NCBI GenBank assembly: GCA_023382675.1
Contig: JAHDWN010000001.1
Location: forward strand, 164,345-228,344
Source of the DNA: Anaerolineae bacterium
GTDB taxonomy: Bacteria; Chloroflexota; Anaerolineae; Aggregatilineales; Phototrophicaceae
Reading direction: 5' to 3'
DNA length: 64,000 nucleotides
Positions within the stretch are counted from its first letter, which is position 1; every line of letters begins with the position of its first letter. A program made the translations under genes and the position numbers. Shown here in pieces: positions 1 to 9,423 of the stretch. Under the pieces are notes generated by a model. The model worked only from the letters and a program-made list of their open reading frames with translations. It was not told the origin of the DNA and did not search any database.

Positions 1-1
1 A

Positions 2-352
2 ACGCTCAGCGGCCCGCACCGCGACGAACTGCGTTTGATGATCAATGATCGCGACTGTGGCCTGTACGGCAGCCGTGGTCAGGCACGAACGACCGTGATG
101 GCGATCAAACTCGCGGAAGTTGACTGGATACGTAGTCACATCGGTGAACAGCCTGTCTTGCTCCTGGATGAAGTCGTCGCGGAACTGGATGCGCAGCGCC
201 GTGCCTATTTGCTCGACCGTATCCAGAGCGCGACGCAGACGCTCGTCACGACCACCGAGCTTGATATTTTCACACGCTCGTTTCTTTCAAATGCGGTTAT
301 CTGGCGTGTTCACGATGGTCAGATCGAGACGCACAGGGCGCCAGAAGATTGA
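2..352 (+). CDS. recF: DNA replication and repair protein RecF, C-terminal part
   Basis: Only the last 116 codons lie in the window; the reading frame is open from base 2. RecF is an SMC-like ATPase that binds ssDNA/dsDNA junctions and helps load RecA at gaps. Visible are the GPHRD motif, the YGSRGQ signature motif of the ABC-type head (with R-T-T following) and the Walker B/D-loop stretch LLLDEVVAELD, all in the order expected for the end of RecF. The protein ends about 60 residues after Walker B, which is normal. Its stop abuts the stop of the convergent membrane-protein gene, with no room for a separate terminator. RecF often lies near dnaA and dnaN, but those would be outside the window to the left. 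Confidence 0.93.
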   Translation, partial: TLSGPHRDELRLMINDRDCGLYGSRGQARTTVMAIKLAEVDWIRSHIGEQPVLLLDEVVAELDAQRRAYLLDRIQSATQTLVTTTELDIFTRSFLSNAVIWRVHDGQIETHRAPED

Positions 353-973
353 TCACGGACTGACAAGTGCGAACAGCAGTGCAGTCATACTGCCACCGAC
401 CAGCGCACCAGCGACAACCTGTGCCAGCGTGTGCCTCCGCAGCTTGATCCGTGCTGCGCCAACCACGATGATCAACGGCGTGAACAAGAGACCTATCCCC
501 ACGCCGAATAATGCACCAATCGCCATCACAGCGCTCGTAATGCCCATCGCGTGCATACTGATCTGCCAGACCGTGGTGATGCTCAGCATGATCGCCATTT
601 GCAGCAGGCTGAAAAGCGCGAACATCGGCACCAGAGTCGGCGCACCCGCAATCAATAACAGTGTCACAGCAACAGACGTACAGATAATCGAGACAACAAA
701 TGGCAATATCCGCTGGCGGCGGAGGCGGATGTGAATATCTGTGATACGGCCACGCTTGACCATATAGGCAATAAACAGCACCGGGATAATACAAACAAAA
801 ATGCTGTAAATGGACGCCCAAAGCAGCATCTGCCCGGGGGTCGATGCTACGTGCCCGGCAATTGGGAAAGACAGCGCAGCCCATACGACTGGCGGACTCA
901 GCACATCAGACACCAGTCTTGCCCATGAAAACTCATATTTGCTCAAACTAGAACGTACAGCCAATTTGCTCAC
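353..973 (-). CDS. PAP2-like integral membrane protein
   Basis: A 206-residue membrane protein with about five hydrophobic segments. The C-terminal stretch A-R-x5-H-x3-Q-V-x-A-G resembles motif 3 of PAP2-type lipid phosphatases (SR-x5-H-x3-D), and a histidine in a short loop (M-H-A-M-G) sits where the PSGH motif is expected. The canonical Ser of motif 2 and Asp of motif 3 are not intact, so catalysis is uncertain. The start chosen is a GTG with GGGGATGAA just upstream; the frame stays open for another 59 codons, but that extension is Cys- and Met-rich and looks non-coding. Function is inferred from family resemblance only. Confidence 0.7.
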   Translation of the reverse strand: MSKLAVRSSLSKYEFSWARLVSDVLSPPVVWAALSFPIAGHVASTPGQMLLWASIYSIFVCIIPVLFIAYMVKRGRITDIHIRLRRQRILPFVVSIICTSVAVTLLLIAGAPTLVPMFALFSLLQMAIMLSITTVWQISMHAMGITSAVMAIGALFGVGIGLLFTPLIIVVGAARIKLRRHTLAQVVAGALVGGSMTALLFALVSP

Positions 974-1185
974 TTCATCCCCTGCATAACATCCGCAGTG
1001 TACCATACAGCCATACAGATGGGTGTTAAAACCGCTATATTCTTTGCATAACATCATGTATCTTGTCATACAGACCGAAATTGTGTTAGACTTACGGCTG
1101 AATGAAAACTCAGTGACATCATACTCGTGACTGACGAAAGTACAGATCAACCACCCCCTACGCGGAAGAATATAGCTGTGATTTG

Positions 1186-1231
1186 AATACCGGGACGCAG
1201 CAATGAGATTGCTGTGCCCGGTATTTGTTTT
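1186..1231 (+). terminator. Strong intrinsic terminator in the leader of the CNNM gene
   Basis: Arms AATACCGGG and CCCGGTATT (9 bp) enclose a second helix, CAGCAAT with ATTGCTG (7 bp) closed by GAG, followed by the T-rich tract TTGTTTT. It points rightwards and ends 35 bp before the downstream start codon. No rightward gene precedes it, so it may attenuate a leader transcript of the CNNM gene rather than end a coding unit. Confidence 0.75.
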
Positions 1232-1266
1232 GTGTGGTGGATCTGCTGGAGCAAGGAAAGGAACAC

Positions 1267-2625
1267 TTGGACGATAACAGCCAGTATAACATAATCGCGC
1301 TGGTGGGATTGATTGCGCTCCACGCAGTCATTGCCCTCGCAGACACGGCGATCAGCCGGAGTCGACAATCCGCAATGCGCGATCGTGCCGAAGATGGCGA
1401 TCTGCGGGCGCAACGTGTGTTAGAGCTTCTCAGCGCGCCCGACCGACTGGCAATCGCAACCGATTTGTTCCTCACATTGATAAAAGTCGGCATCGTGGCC
1501 CTGGCGTTCGGTACGTTCACCGCTTCTGCAGATGACCTGACCACCGGGCTGCCGCTGCGCCAGATTGCCTATGGTCTGGTGATCACAGCGGTTATCTATC
1601 TTGTCGGTTCGCGGATACCTGTCAGCATTGGTCGTGCCTTTGCCGATGGACTTGCCCCCCACGTCGCCTTGCCGATGCAGTTGGTTTTGACATTGACAAC
1701 GCCGTTGACGCTGGTTGTCGGCAAGCTCGAAACCTTCATTCTGAGCCAGAGCACCGATGCGTCGCAGACAAAAACGGCCATCGAGGCCGAGATCATCGAT
1801 CTGGTCGAATCAAGCGAGCGCGAGAGCGCCATCGAAAAAGCCGAACGCGAGATGATTCGGTCGGTGCTCGAATTTGACGAGACGATGGTGCGTGAGATCA
1901 TGGTTCCGCGCCCGGATATTACAGCAGTCGAAATCGATGATCCGCTGCGTCAGGCGCTTGGCTTGATCATCGAAAGCGGACACTCGCGCATCCCCGTCTA
2001 CGAAGACGAAATTGATCAGATCAAGGGCATCCTCTATGCAAAAGATTTGCTCGCGGTCTGGTACAACGGCAAACAGGATGAGACGACGCTGCGCGACATC
2101 ATGCGACCGGCACATTTTGTCCCCGAAACGAACAGTGCCGAAGACATGTTCAAAGAATTCAAGCAAAGCAACGTCCATCTTGCTGTTGTGGTCGATGAAT
2201 ATGGCAGCACCGCCGGCGTCATCACCATCGAAGACATCGTCGAAGAGATCGTCGGTGACATCCGTGACGAATTCGACGCGACCGAGATCATAGAATTCAC
2301 CCAGATCAGCGAGAACGAGTATCGGGTTGACGCGGCGATCAATCTCTACGACTTCAACCAGTTGGTCGATGCCGAACTACCGGATGAGGAACACGACACA
2401 TTGGGCGGCTTTCTGTACACTCAGTTCGGTCGAGTGCCTGAAATTGGTGAACGCCTAGAGACCAATGGGCTGCTGCTGCGCATCGTTTCCGTCGAAGGGG
2501 TTCGCATCCGCACCGTTCATGTCACCCGTCTGCCTGCCGCGCCACCTGCCAGCGCCAGAAGCGACGAGGCCAACGAGGCTGCGCTGCCCGCGAACTTGCA
2601 GCCTCGCCAGACGACTGAGACGTAA
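1267..2625 (+). CDS. CNNM/CBS-pair/CorC domain membrane protein (hemolysin-C-like)
   Basis: A 452-residue protein with the layout of the CNNM/CorC family: an N-terminal DUF21/CNNM membrane region with about four hydrophobic segments (residues 10-165), an acidic linker, a CBS pair (about 205-325; motifs [10 protein letters not shown] and [16 protein letters not shown]) and a C-terminal CorC_HlyC domain (about 340-425). Relatives export or balance Mg2+ and other divalent cations; the CBS pair probably binds adenine nucleotides. The start is a TTG preceded by AAGGAAAGG at good spacing; an upstream TTG lies inside the terminator hairpin and is unlikely. The gene stands alone and converges with the sugar kinase gene. 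Substrate cannot be read from the sequence. Confidence 0.9.
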   Translation: MDDNSQYNIIALVGLIALHAVIALADTAISRSRQSAMRDRAEDGDLRAQRVLELLSAPDRLAIATDLFLTLIKVGIVALAFGTFTASADDLTTGLPLRQIAYGLVITAVIYLVGSRIPVSIGRAFADGLAPHVALPMQLVLTLTTPLTLVVGKLETFILSQSTDASQTKTAIEAEIIDLVESSERESAIEKAEREMIRSVLEFDETMVREIMVPRPDITAVEIDDPLRQALGLIIESGHSRIPVYEDEIDQIKGILYAKDLLAVWYNGKQDETTLRDIMRPAHFVPETNSAEDMFKEFKQSNVHLAVVVDEYGSTAGVITIEDIVEEIVGDIRDEFDATEIIEFTQISENEYRVDAAINLYDFNQLVDAELPDEEHDTLGGFLYTQFGRVPEIGERLETNGLLLRIVSVEGVRIRTVHVTRLPAAPPASARSDEANEAALPANLQPRQTTET

Positions 2626-2652
2626 GACATAACGCTGTTCAAAAGCTGCCGC

Positions 2653-3591
2653 TCAAGAGCGCTCACGCATAAAGGCCAGTGCCTCCGCGCGGGTCGGCAG
2701 CGCCGGGATCGCGCCTTTTTTGGTGGTTGTGATCGCGCCTACCGCATTGGCAAAACGCAGCATGTCCGGCAGCTTTTCGGCATTTTCTGCACCATATTCG
2801 AGCACTCCAGCCAGCATCCCGGCAACGAAGCCATCACCAGCGCCGGTGGTATCGACGGAAGTCACTGCAAATCCGGGAGCATCAACCCGCGCGCTGCGGG
2901 TAAAGGCACTGGAGCCGGCAGCGCCGCGAGTAACGACGACCAGCTTCATGCCGTCCCGCCACAGCGGGGTGACATCATCACCACCAGTGATAAATTCAAG
3001 CTCTTCTTCGCTGACCTTGAGGACGGTGGCGTAATCCAGACCAGCGATCATCCCCGCGCGGGCGGTCTCGGCATCCGGCCACAGGTTGAGGCGCAGGTTC
3101 GGATCGTAGGAGATGATGAGACCGTGATCGCGCGCATATTCGAGCGCCGCCACCAAGGCTGAACGGCTGGGTTCATCGATCATGGTGATCGAGCCGTAAT
3201 GGAAGATGCGCTTGTCGTCGATCACGTCATAGATGACTTCCTCCGGGCGCAGCAGCATATCCGCGCTTGGATTGCGATAAAAGCTAAAGCTCCGCTCGCC
3301 ATCTGCCCCCAGGCTGACAAACGCCAGCATCGTGCGCGCCTCACGCGAGAAGAGCAGCCCATGCACGTCAATACCTTCACGGCGCAGCACGTCCGCCAGA
3401 TGGTGGCCGAATGGATCATCACCCACCTGCCCCAGGAACGCGGCAGGCATCCCCAACCTCGCCGCCGACACACAGACATTGGCGGGCGCGCCTCCTGGCG
3501 CTTTGACAAACCCGGAGGCTTCCCCCACCGTGACCCCGCTTTCGAGAGCGACGAAATCGATCAGCACTTCGCCCATACAAACAATGCTCAT
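2653..3591 (-). CDS. PfkB-family sugar kinase, probably fructokinase
   Basis: A 312-residue ribokinase-fold kinase. The N-terminal GEVLIDF and PGGAPANV motifs form part of the sugar site and lid; the anion-hole and catalytic-base motif DTTGAGDGF lies near residue 250, with Asp as base. Length and the APGGAPANVCVSAARLG block fit bacterial fructokinases (ScrK/Frk), which make fructose 6-phosphate in the cytoplasm, but 2-keto-3-deoxygluconate kinases share these motifs, so the substrate is an inference. It starts at an ATG and is a single-gene unit divergent from the HerA-type ATPase gene. The fructose-1,6-bisphosphatase gene 3 kb away suggests a local interest in hexose phosphates. Confidence 0.88.
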   Translation of the reverse strand: MSIVCMGEVLIDFVALESGVTVGEASGFVKAPGGAPANVCVSAARLGMPAAFLGQVGDDPFGHHLADVLRREGIDVHGLLFSREARTMLAFVSLGADGERSFSFYRNPSADMLLRPEEVIYDVIDDKRIFHYGSITMIDEPSRSALVAALEYARDHGLIISYDPNLRLNLWPDAETARAGMIAGLDYATVLKVSEEELEFITGGDDVTPLWRDGMKLVVVTRGAAGSSAFTRSARVDAPGFAVTSVDTTGAGDGFVAGMLAGVLEYGAENAEKLPDMLRFANAVGAITTTKKGAIPALPTRAEALAFMRERS

Positions 3592-3684
3592 GACATCATT
3601 CCTTCTTCACCACAATTGCCAATATGTCGCATAATGTACCCATGGAGAGGCTCGGATCGCTACGCCCATGCGCTAGACCAATTG

Positions 3685-3693
3685 TGCTATAAT
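3685..3693 (+). promoter_or_regulatory. Extended -10 promoter for the HerA-like gene
   Basis: TGCTATAAT is a consensus extended -10 element 39 bp before the start codon. No good -35 hexamer is visible at 16-18 bp, as expected for an extended -10 promoter. Confidence 0.6.
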
Positions 3694-3731
3694 CTTTTGA
3701 GCATCGTTCGCCCTGTTGGAGACATGCAGCC

Positions 3732-6410
3732 ATGCCTTTTATTGAAGCGCCCACCAGCTTTTACCTCGGTCGCCGTTATGACCCGGAAAACCACCGCCTG
3801 ACAGAAGACATCGTTTACTATGACTCACGCGATCTGACCACTCATGCGGTCGTCGTCGGCATGACAGGCAGCGGCAAGACAGGCCTCTGCATCAACCTGC
3901 TTGAGGAAGCGGTTCTCGATAACATCCCGTCGATCATCATCGATCCAAAAGGTGACATCACGAATCTGCTCTTGACGTTCCCGGACTTTCGGGAAGAAGA
4001 CTTCGCACCGTGGGTCAACGTGGACGAAGCCCGTCGCGCCAAGATGAGCGTCGAAGACTATGCAGCCGATACGGCGCATCGTTGGAAAGAAGGCCTGGCA
4101 AGCTGGCACATCGTCCCGGATCGTGTGCGCTGGTTGAAATATGCGGCGCGTTACAGCATCTACACCCCTGGCTCGGACGCAGGTCTGCCGGTCAGCATCC
4201 TGGCATCGCTGCGCGCCCCTCGCGAAGGCTGGCAAGCTGGCAACGAAGAAATGCTCCGCGAGAAGATCAACGGCATCACCACCGCGCTCCTAGGGCTGAT
4301 CGGGCGCAATGCTCAGCCGGTTCAGGATCGCGAGCACGTATTGATCGCGAACATCTTCGAGTATGCCTGGCGCAACGGCATCGACCTCACGCTCGAAGAC
4401 ATCATTCTTCAGGTTCAGAAACCGCCGTTCAACAAACTCGGCGTTTTCCCGTTGGACGAGTACATCGCCGAAAAAGCCCGCCTCAAGCTGGCGATGGAAC
4501 TCAATAGCATCGTCGCCGCGCCCTCGTTCCAATCGTGGATGAACGGCGATCCGATGGACATTCAGAGTCTCCTCTACCAGCCGAACGGCAACCCCCGGGT
4601 ATCGGTGTTCTACATCGCCCACCTGAATGAGGCCGAGCGCCAGTTCGTCATCACCCTGCTGCTGGAAAACATGCTCGGCTGGATGCGCACCCTCAGCGGA
4701 ACGACGAGCTTGCGCTGCCTGCTTTACATCGACGAGATGTTCGGCTACTTTCCGCCGTTCCCGCGTAACCCACCCGCAAAAGAGCCGATTCTGCGTTTGC
4801 TCAAGCAGGCGCGCGCGTTCGGCATCGGCTTGATCCTGGCGACGCAAAACCCGGCGGATCTGGATTACAAGGGCTTGAGTAACGCGGGAACCTGGTTTAT
4901 CGGACGGCTGCAATCCGACCAAGACAAAGAACGTATGGCCGCCGGACTGCAATCGCTGGCCTCCGTCAATAATGAATTGACCTTACGTGACGTGCGCGCG
5001 TTGATTTCGGATATTGAGCCGCGTGTCTTTCTCATGCACAACATCCACGATCAGAATGGGCCGGTGTTCGTCCACACCCGTTGGGCCATGAGCTATCTGC
5101 GCGGGCCGTTGACACGCCAACAGGTGCAGATCCTGATGGCTGATCAGAAAGCGCAGGTCTTGGGCGCAAGCGGCACGGGTTATTCGGTCAATCCATCCGC
5201 CAGCCAGGCGCTGCATAACCCCAAGATGCCGCCGAATTCTCCGCTCACCCTGCCGGAGATGCCGATGACGCTGCCTGAACTGCCGGAGATTCCCACACAA
5301 TCGGCACCCGCTTTCCCGCAAGCAGCGATTGATTCGGGGATCGGCGGCGCCGGTGCAGCTTCCACCCATGCGACCGTCCAGAGTCAGAATGCGCCGCCTG
5401 GTTATTCGGTCAATCCGCCGCCCATTTCCAGTTCCATCTCCCAGTATTACCTGCCTGCCGAAGTCACCAGCCAGCAGGCGATTGCCGAGTGGCAGCAGCG
5501 CACCAACTTCGCAGTGCAGGGCTTCTTCGGCGCGCAGATGGCCTATAAACCGGCGCTGCTTGCGCAGGCTTCGGTACGCTACCAGGATGCCAAACGCCGC
5601 ATCTACACAACGCGGATGTATGCATACCAGATTCCCGGCCTCGAACGCGCGGGTATCGTGCATTGGGAGCAGCATCAAACGCCAACCATCGATCCGCGTC
5701 GCGTATCGGGTGTCCCGCTGGAACAAGGCTTGTTCGGTGACCTGCCGCCCGGCCTGACCGATCAAAAGCGCATGTCTGCACTCCAACGAGAGCTTATCGA
5801 CGTGCTGTATGCGACAGCCTCGCTCAAGATTCCCTACAATTCGACGCTCGACATCTACGGCGACCCGGACGCCGAGTTCAGCGCGTTCCGCGCAGCAGTG
5901 GCCCAAGCGGCGCGTGAACAGCGCGACGCCGAAGTCGACAAGGTCACTGCGAAATACGATGCCGCTCTGGAGAAGCTGGACGACAAACTGAAACAGAAAT
6001 CGCGCCGTCTTGATGCCGAACGTCAGGAACTCAAAGATCGCAAACGCGAGGAACTGTTCACGACGGGTGAGGCGATTCTCAGCCTGCTCAATCGCAGGAC
6101 AGCCTACACCATGTCGCGTGTCAGCCGCTCGCGCGTCTACGCCAATCAGAGTAAGGCGGATATTCGCGATTACGAAGCCTCGATCAATGAATTGGAGCAA
6201 TCCGCCGCCGCCCTCCAGAGCGAGTTCCAGGAAGTGGTTCGCGACGTGAATGAGAAGTGGGCCAAAATCGGTGCCCAGGTCGAGGAGTACGTCATCACCC
6301 CCTACAAGAAAGATATTTCGACCGATCTGTTCGGCATCGGTTGGATACCTTTCTGGTACGCCAACATCAATGGACAGCTTGTGCTGCTGCCTGCGCTGGC
6401 AGCGCGCTAG
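3732..6410 (+). CDS. HerA/DUF87-type ATPase with long C-terminal coiled coil
   Basis: An 892-residue P-loop ATPase of the HerA/FtsK/VirB4 type. Walker A GMTGSGKT is at residues 43-50, Walker B LLYIDEMFGY near 330 and the sensor motif ATQNP near 376. Proteins with this core pump DNA or protein through hexameric rings. After the core comes a Pro/Met-rich linker (about 475-565) containing two copies of GYSVNP, then a second conserved region and a charged coiled coil (about 715-845) ending in a short aromatic-rich tail. The start ATG follows GGAG. No NurA-type nuclease or conjugation genes lie nearby, so a HerA-NurA repair role is not supported by context. It is followed by an intrinsic terminator and appears monocistronic. 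Confidence 0.85.
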   Translation: MPFIEAPTSFYLGRRYDPENHRLTEDIVYYDSRDLTTHAVVVGMTGSGKTGLCINLLEEAVLDNIPSIIIDPKGDITNLLLTFPDFREEDFAPWVNVDEARRAKMSVEDYAADTAHRWKEGLASWHIVPDRVRWLKYAARYSIYTPGSDAGLPVSILASLRAPREGWQAGNEEMLREKINGITTALLGLIGRNAQPVQDREHVLIANIFEYAWRNGIDLTLEDIILQVQKPPFNKLGVFPLDEYIAEKARLKLAMELNSIVAAPSFQSWMNGDPMDIQSLLYQPNGNPRVSVFYIAHLNEAERQFVITLLLENMLGWMRTLSGTTSLRCLLYIDEMFGYFPPFPRNPPAKEPILRLLKQARAFGIGLILATQNPADLDYKGLSNAGTWFIGRLQSDQDKERMAAGLQSLASVNNELTLRDVRALISDIEPRVFLMHNIHDQNGPVFVHTRWAMSYLRGPLTRQQVQILMADQKAQVLGASGTGYSVNPSASQALHNPKMPPNSPLTLPEMPMTLPELPEIPTQSAPAFPQAAIDSGIGGAGAASTHATVQSQNAPPGYSVNPPPISSSISQYYLPAEVTSQQAIAEWQQRTNFAVQGFFGAQMAYKPALLAQASVRYQDAKRRIYTTRMYAYQIPGLERAGIVHWEQHQTPTIDPRRVSGVPLEQGLFGDLPPGLTDQKRMSALQRELIDVLYATASLKIPYNSTLDIYGDPDAEFSAFRAAVAQAAREQRDAEVDKVTAKYDAALEKLDDKLKQKSRRLDAERQELKDRKREELFTTGEAILSLLNRRTAYTMSRVSRSRVYANQSKADIRDYEASINELEQSAAALQSEFQEVVRDVNEKWAKIGAQVEEYVITPYKKDISTDLFGIGWIPFWYANINGQLVLLPALAAR

Positions 6411-6439
6411 CCAGATTGCCTCTCGTAGGTCATACTGGA

Positions 6440-6470
6440 CAGGGTGCGTGCTTTCGCACCCTGTTTATTT
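6440..6470 (+). terminator. Intrinsic terminator after the HerA-like gene
   Basis: A perfect 9-bp stem, CAGGGTGCG with CGCACCCTG, around a 6-base loop is followed by TTTATTT. It lies 30 bp after the stop codon and 80 bp before the next gene. Confidence 0.9.
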
Positions 6471-6548
6471 ATCGCAAGGTAAGCTTTAGGCGTCTCGGTA
6501 TATTGTTAGATCAAGAAAGTTGTTTGGCGGAATAGTGCGGAGATGATC

Positions 6549-7634
6549 ATGAACGAATCTTATCGGACCGGCACGACGCTCGTTACCATCGAACGACATA
6601 TCCTCGATCAGCAGCAGCGCTTCCCTGAAGCGTCGGGCGAGTTCACGCGGCTGCTCTACGACATGGCGCTCGCTGGCAAGATCATCGCCAATGCCACCAC
6701 GCGCGCCGGATTGGTCGGTGTCCTCGGCAGCACTAATCTTCAGAACTCGTATGGCGAAACGCAGAAGAATCTCGACATCTTTGCCGATCAGACGATTTTC
6801 CGTATGAACGACCATACTAATCGTCTCTGCGCCATGGCATCTGAAGAACACGAAGAGTTGCTGGACATTCCCCCGCGCTTCGGTGCAGGCAAGTATGTGC
6901 TGCTTTACGATCCGCTTGACGGCTCATCGAATGTCGATGTCAATGTTTCTGTGGGCACCATCTTCGCCATTCATCACAAAATCAGTGATGGCGAGCGCGG
7001 CACACTTGAAGATGTGCTGCAATCCGGACGGCGTCTGGTCGCAGCCGGTTACATGACCTACGGCCCCAGCACGATGATGGTCTACACAACTGGGCAGGGT
7101 GTACACGGCTTTACGCTCGATCCCGGTATTGGCGAATTCCTGCTCACACACCCGGATATTCAAGTCCCTGATCCGCCGAAGTACTACAGCGCCAACCAGG
7201 GCCAGGAAAAGTACTGGACACATGGCGTCCGGCGCTATCTTCACTGGTTGCAGGGCATCGACGGTGAAGGGCACGCACCGCTGTCACATCGCTATATCGG
7301 GTCGATGGTGGCGGATTTTCACCGTAATCTGCTCGAAGGCGGCGTTTTCTTCTACCCCGGCGATCTTCGCCAACCGGACAAACCCTATGGCAAGATGCGC
7401 TTGATGTTCGAAGCTCAGGCGCTGGCATTCATCATCGAGCAGGCCGGTGGTTACGCTTCGGACGGCATCGGCGATATTCTAGACATCGAGCCACACAACC
7501 TGCACCAACGTGTCCCCCTCTTCATCGGCAATCGAGCGACTGTCGAACTGGTGGAACAGTTCATCCGCCAGCACGATCGGGATTGGGTCGACGCTTATAC
7601 AGCCTACCGGAATCGCCAACGCATCCCGGCTTGA
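6549..7634 (+). CDS. fbp: Class I fructose-1,6-bisphosphatase
   Basis: A 361-residue class I FBPase that hydrolyses fructose 1,6-bisphosphate to fructose 6-phosphate in gluconeogenesis or a Calvin-type cycle. The metal-binding signature DPLDGSSN starts at residue 121, preceded by a conserved GKYVLLY strand; the N-terminal block with [15 protein letters not shown] and the later [22 protein letters not shown] region are typical. The second of two close in-frame ATGs is chosen because GGAGA precedes it by about six bases. The gene sits between two hairpins and seems to be its own unit. No other Calvin-cycle gene is visible, so gluconeogenesis is the simplest reading. Confidence 0.96.
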   Translation: MNESYRTGTTLVTIERHILDQQQRFPEASGEFTRLLYDMALAGKIIANATTRAGLVGVLGSTNLQNSYGETQKNLDIFADQTIFRMNDHTNRLCAMASEEHEELLDIPPRFGAGKYVLLYDPLDGSSNVDVNVSVGTIFAIHHKISDGERGTLEDVLQSGRRLVAAGYMTYGPSTMMVYTTGQGVHGFTLDPGIGEFLLTHPDIQVPDPPKYYSANQGQEKYWTHGVRRYLHWLQGIDGEGHAPLSHRYIGSMVADFHRNLLEGGVFFYPGDLRQPDKPYGKMRLMFEAQALAFIIEQAGGYASDGIGDILDIEPHNLHQRVPLFIGNRATVELVEQFIRQHDRDWVDAYTAYRNRQRIPA

Positions 7635-7645
7635 GCGCCCAAAGC

Positions 7646-7669
7646 GGGACACTGTGCATCCAGTGTCCC
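7646..7669 (+). terminator. Stem-loop after fbp, without T tract
   Basis: GGGACACTG and CAGTGTCCC form a perfect 9-bp stem with a 6-base loop 12 bp after the fbp stop codon. No T run follows, so it may be a 3'-end stabiliser or a weak terminator. Confidence 0.5.
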
Positions 7670-7694
7670 CCTCAAACGGCGGTTTGCCGCAGGT

Positions 7695-7722
7695 TTGACA
7701 CCCCAAGTGCCCATGATATAAT
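7695..7722 (+). promoter_or_regulatory. Consensus housekeeping promoter for the LysM envelope gene
   Basis: TTGACA at 7695-7700 and TATAAT at 7717-7722 are both exact consensus hexamers, 16 bp apart, and a TGn extension precedes the -10. This is the best sigma-70-type promoter in the window. The predicted leader is about 65 nt. Confidence 0.85.
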
Positions 7723-7795
7723 GCTGCCGTCCGCGCGGGCTGCTATCGATCATGCTCGCGTGCATTGATCTGGTAAGCAAACGCAAGAGAAAAAC

Positions 7796-9421
7796 ATGCA
7801 GCGACGAATCGTAATTGCGCTGTTCCTGATGAGCCTGCTGCTCATCACACAGATCGTGAGTGCGCAAGATGGAAATCTCCTCCGCGACGGCGGCATGGAT
7901 GGCGCTTATACAGCCCGTGGGCGTGTGGATTTCAATATTCCGGCTGATTGGAGCGTCTGGTACGCCGACTCCCCGCGCAGTGAAGCCTGGATGAATCTTC
8001 AGCCCGTGGCTTTTCCTCACAACGGGCCATCGCCAAGTCCCCAGGGTGGCGCACACGCCTTGAATATGAACAAGGGTTACGCCACTTTCACCGCAGCGAT
8101 ATATCAGCAGGCCACGGTTCCTGACAAGGCCAACGTCGTCGCCAGTGCCTGGGCTTATCTAAAGACATGTAATCTGGCCCCCGGTTTTGATAACTGTGGC
8201 TCGGCGGTTGAGAGCGGCGCATTCACGCGCATCGGTGTCGATCCAACCGGCGGCACTGACCCGAACAGCCCGAACATCGTCTGGTCTGGCAATTCGCAGC
8301 CTCATGATCGGTGGGAGCAGATGAGTGTATCTGCGACCGCTTCCGGCACGACAGTCACGGTCTTCATCTACGTCACCCAGCGCTGGCCCTCGGATTTGAA
8401 CAACGTCTACTTCGACTCGGCCAGCCTGACCGTAGGTGGTGCAGGCGGCCCGGCTCCCGCAGGGGGTCAGGCAGCAGCACCGCCACCACCGCAGACGGTG
8501 CCGTTTGTGGTGGCGCAAGGTGAGCAGGAAGATGGCTCAATCGTGCATACGGTTCAGAGCGGCGACACCATTGACAGCATTGCCGTTGCCTACGGAGTCA
8601 CGCGCCAGGACATCATGGCGCTCAACAACATATCTGATCCACGCATCATCCAGGTTGGGCAGAGATTGACTATTCGCGCTGCATCAGGTGATCAAACTGA
8701 CGCAGCCGCAACAGAAGAACCTGCGACGACGCCTGAGACTGGTGACAATGCTGAAGCATCTGTCAGCGACACGAGCAATGCGAGCGATGCGCCAGCCCAA
8801 GAATCGTCCGAAACACCGGATGAGGCAGCATCTGATACAGAGCCAGCACCCGGAGCCGCGCCAGTCTTTGATGCCGCGGCGCTGCCGCCGGCACCTGTAC
8901 GCTCGGCATCGAATGGCGACGTTAGCCCAGCGCTCGATCCGTCGGCGACAGGTGGGCAGGTCTGCGTTCTCATGTTCGACGATGCCAATCAGAATCGCCT
9001 GCAAGATGCCGACGAAACACTCCTATCCGGTGGCAGCGTCATCATCGTCGAATCGGGTAACGCCGTCGCGGAACATGAAACCGATGGTTCAGAACCCTTC
9101 TGCTTCACCGATTTGGCCGCTGGAGATTATGTTGCCAGCGTCGCCGCGCCCCAGGGCTACGGTTTGACCACGCCGGATCAACTCAGCCTGCGCGTAACTT
9201 CCGGTTCGATGGTCACGGTAGCCGTGGGTGCAGCCGAAAATGCCCAGGCTCCAGCACCGCCGCCCGCCGATTCAGTTGCGCCGATCACAGAACCTGTCTC
9301 GACCACCCCTGCGCAATCTTCAAATCCGATCCTGGATAACCTTGGGTTGATTGCGTTGGGCGCTGGCGCGATTGCGCTGCTCGTCGGAGGCGGCATCACC
9401 CTGGCTTTGAGAAGGCGATAA
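7796..9421 (+). CDS. Secreted LysM and SdrD-B-like surface protein with C-terminal anchor
   Basis: 541 residues. A signal peptide (1-22, ending at SAQ) leads to a jelly-roll-like, carbohydrate-binding-type region (about 25-215), a Gly/Pro/Ala linker, a LysM domain (about 250-295; VQSGDTIDSIAVAYGV, then NNISDPRIIQVGQRL), an acidic Thr/Ala-rich spacer, an SdrD-B/prealbumin-like domain (about 385-480, with a DDANQNRLQDADE Ca-binding-like loop) and a final membrane segment with RRR tail. LysM domains bind N-acetylglucosamine polymers, so a cell-surface protein tethered to glycan is inferred. It is followed after 2 bp by a smaller paralogue of its C-terminal half, so the two are likely co-transcribed. 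The ligand of the first domain is unknown. Confidence 0.8.
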   Translation: MQRRIVIALFLMSLLLITQIVSAQDGNLLRDGGMDGAYTARGRVDFNIPADWSVWYADSPRSEAWMNLQPVAFPHNGPSPSPQGGAHALNMNKGYATFTAAIYQQATVPDKANVVASAWAYLKTCNLAPGFDNCGSAVESGAFTRIGVDPTGGTDPNSPNIVWSGNSQPHDRWEQMSVSATASGTTVTVFIYVTQRWPSDLNNVYFDSASLTVGGAGGPAPAGGQAAAPPPPQTVPFVVAQGEQEDGSIVHTVQSGDTIDSIAVAYGVTRQDIMALNNISDPRIIQVGQRLTIRAASGDQTDAAATEEPATTPETGDNAEASVSDTSNASDAPAQESSETPDEAASDTEPAPGAAPVFDAAALPPAPVRSASNGDVSPALDPSATGGQVCVLMFDDANQNRLQDADETLLSGGSVIIVESGNAVAEHETDGSEPFCFTDLAAGDYVASVAAPQGYGLTTPDQLSLRVTSGSMVTVAVGAAENAQAPAPPPADSVAPITEPVSTTPAQSSNPILDNLGLIALGAGAIALLVGGGITLALRRR

Positions 9422-9423
9422 TC

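Noticed and set aside
353-1150. Longer version of the PAP2-like protein starting at 1150
   Set aside because: The extra 59 codons are Cys/Met/His-rich with no family resemblance, while the GTG at 973 has a good ribosome site.
1-1300. Replication origin near recF
   Set aside because: recF often lies close to oriC, but no cluster of TTATCCACA-type DnaA boxes and no dnaA or dnaN is seen in the window.
4983-6200. Long minus-strand open frame (405 codons) inside the HerA-like gene
   Set aside because: Translation is Arg/Cys-rich without motifs and lies fully antisense to a strongly supported gene; it is a by-product of codon bias.
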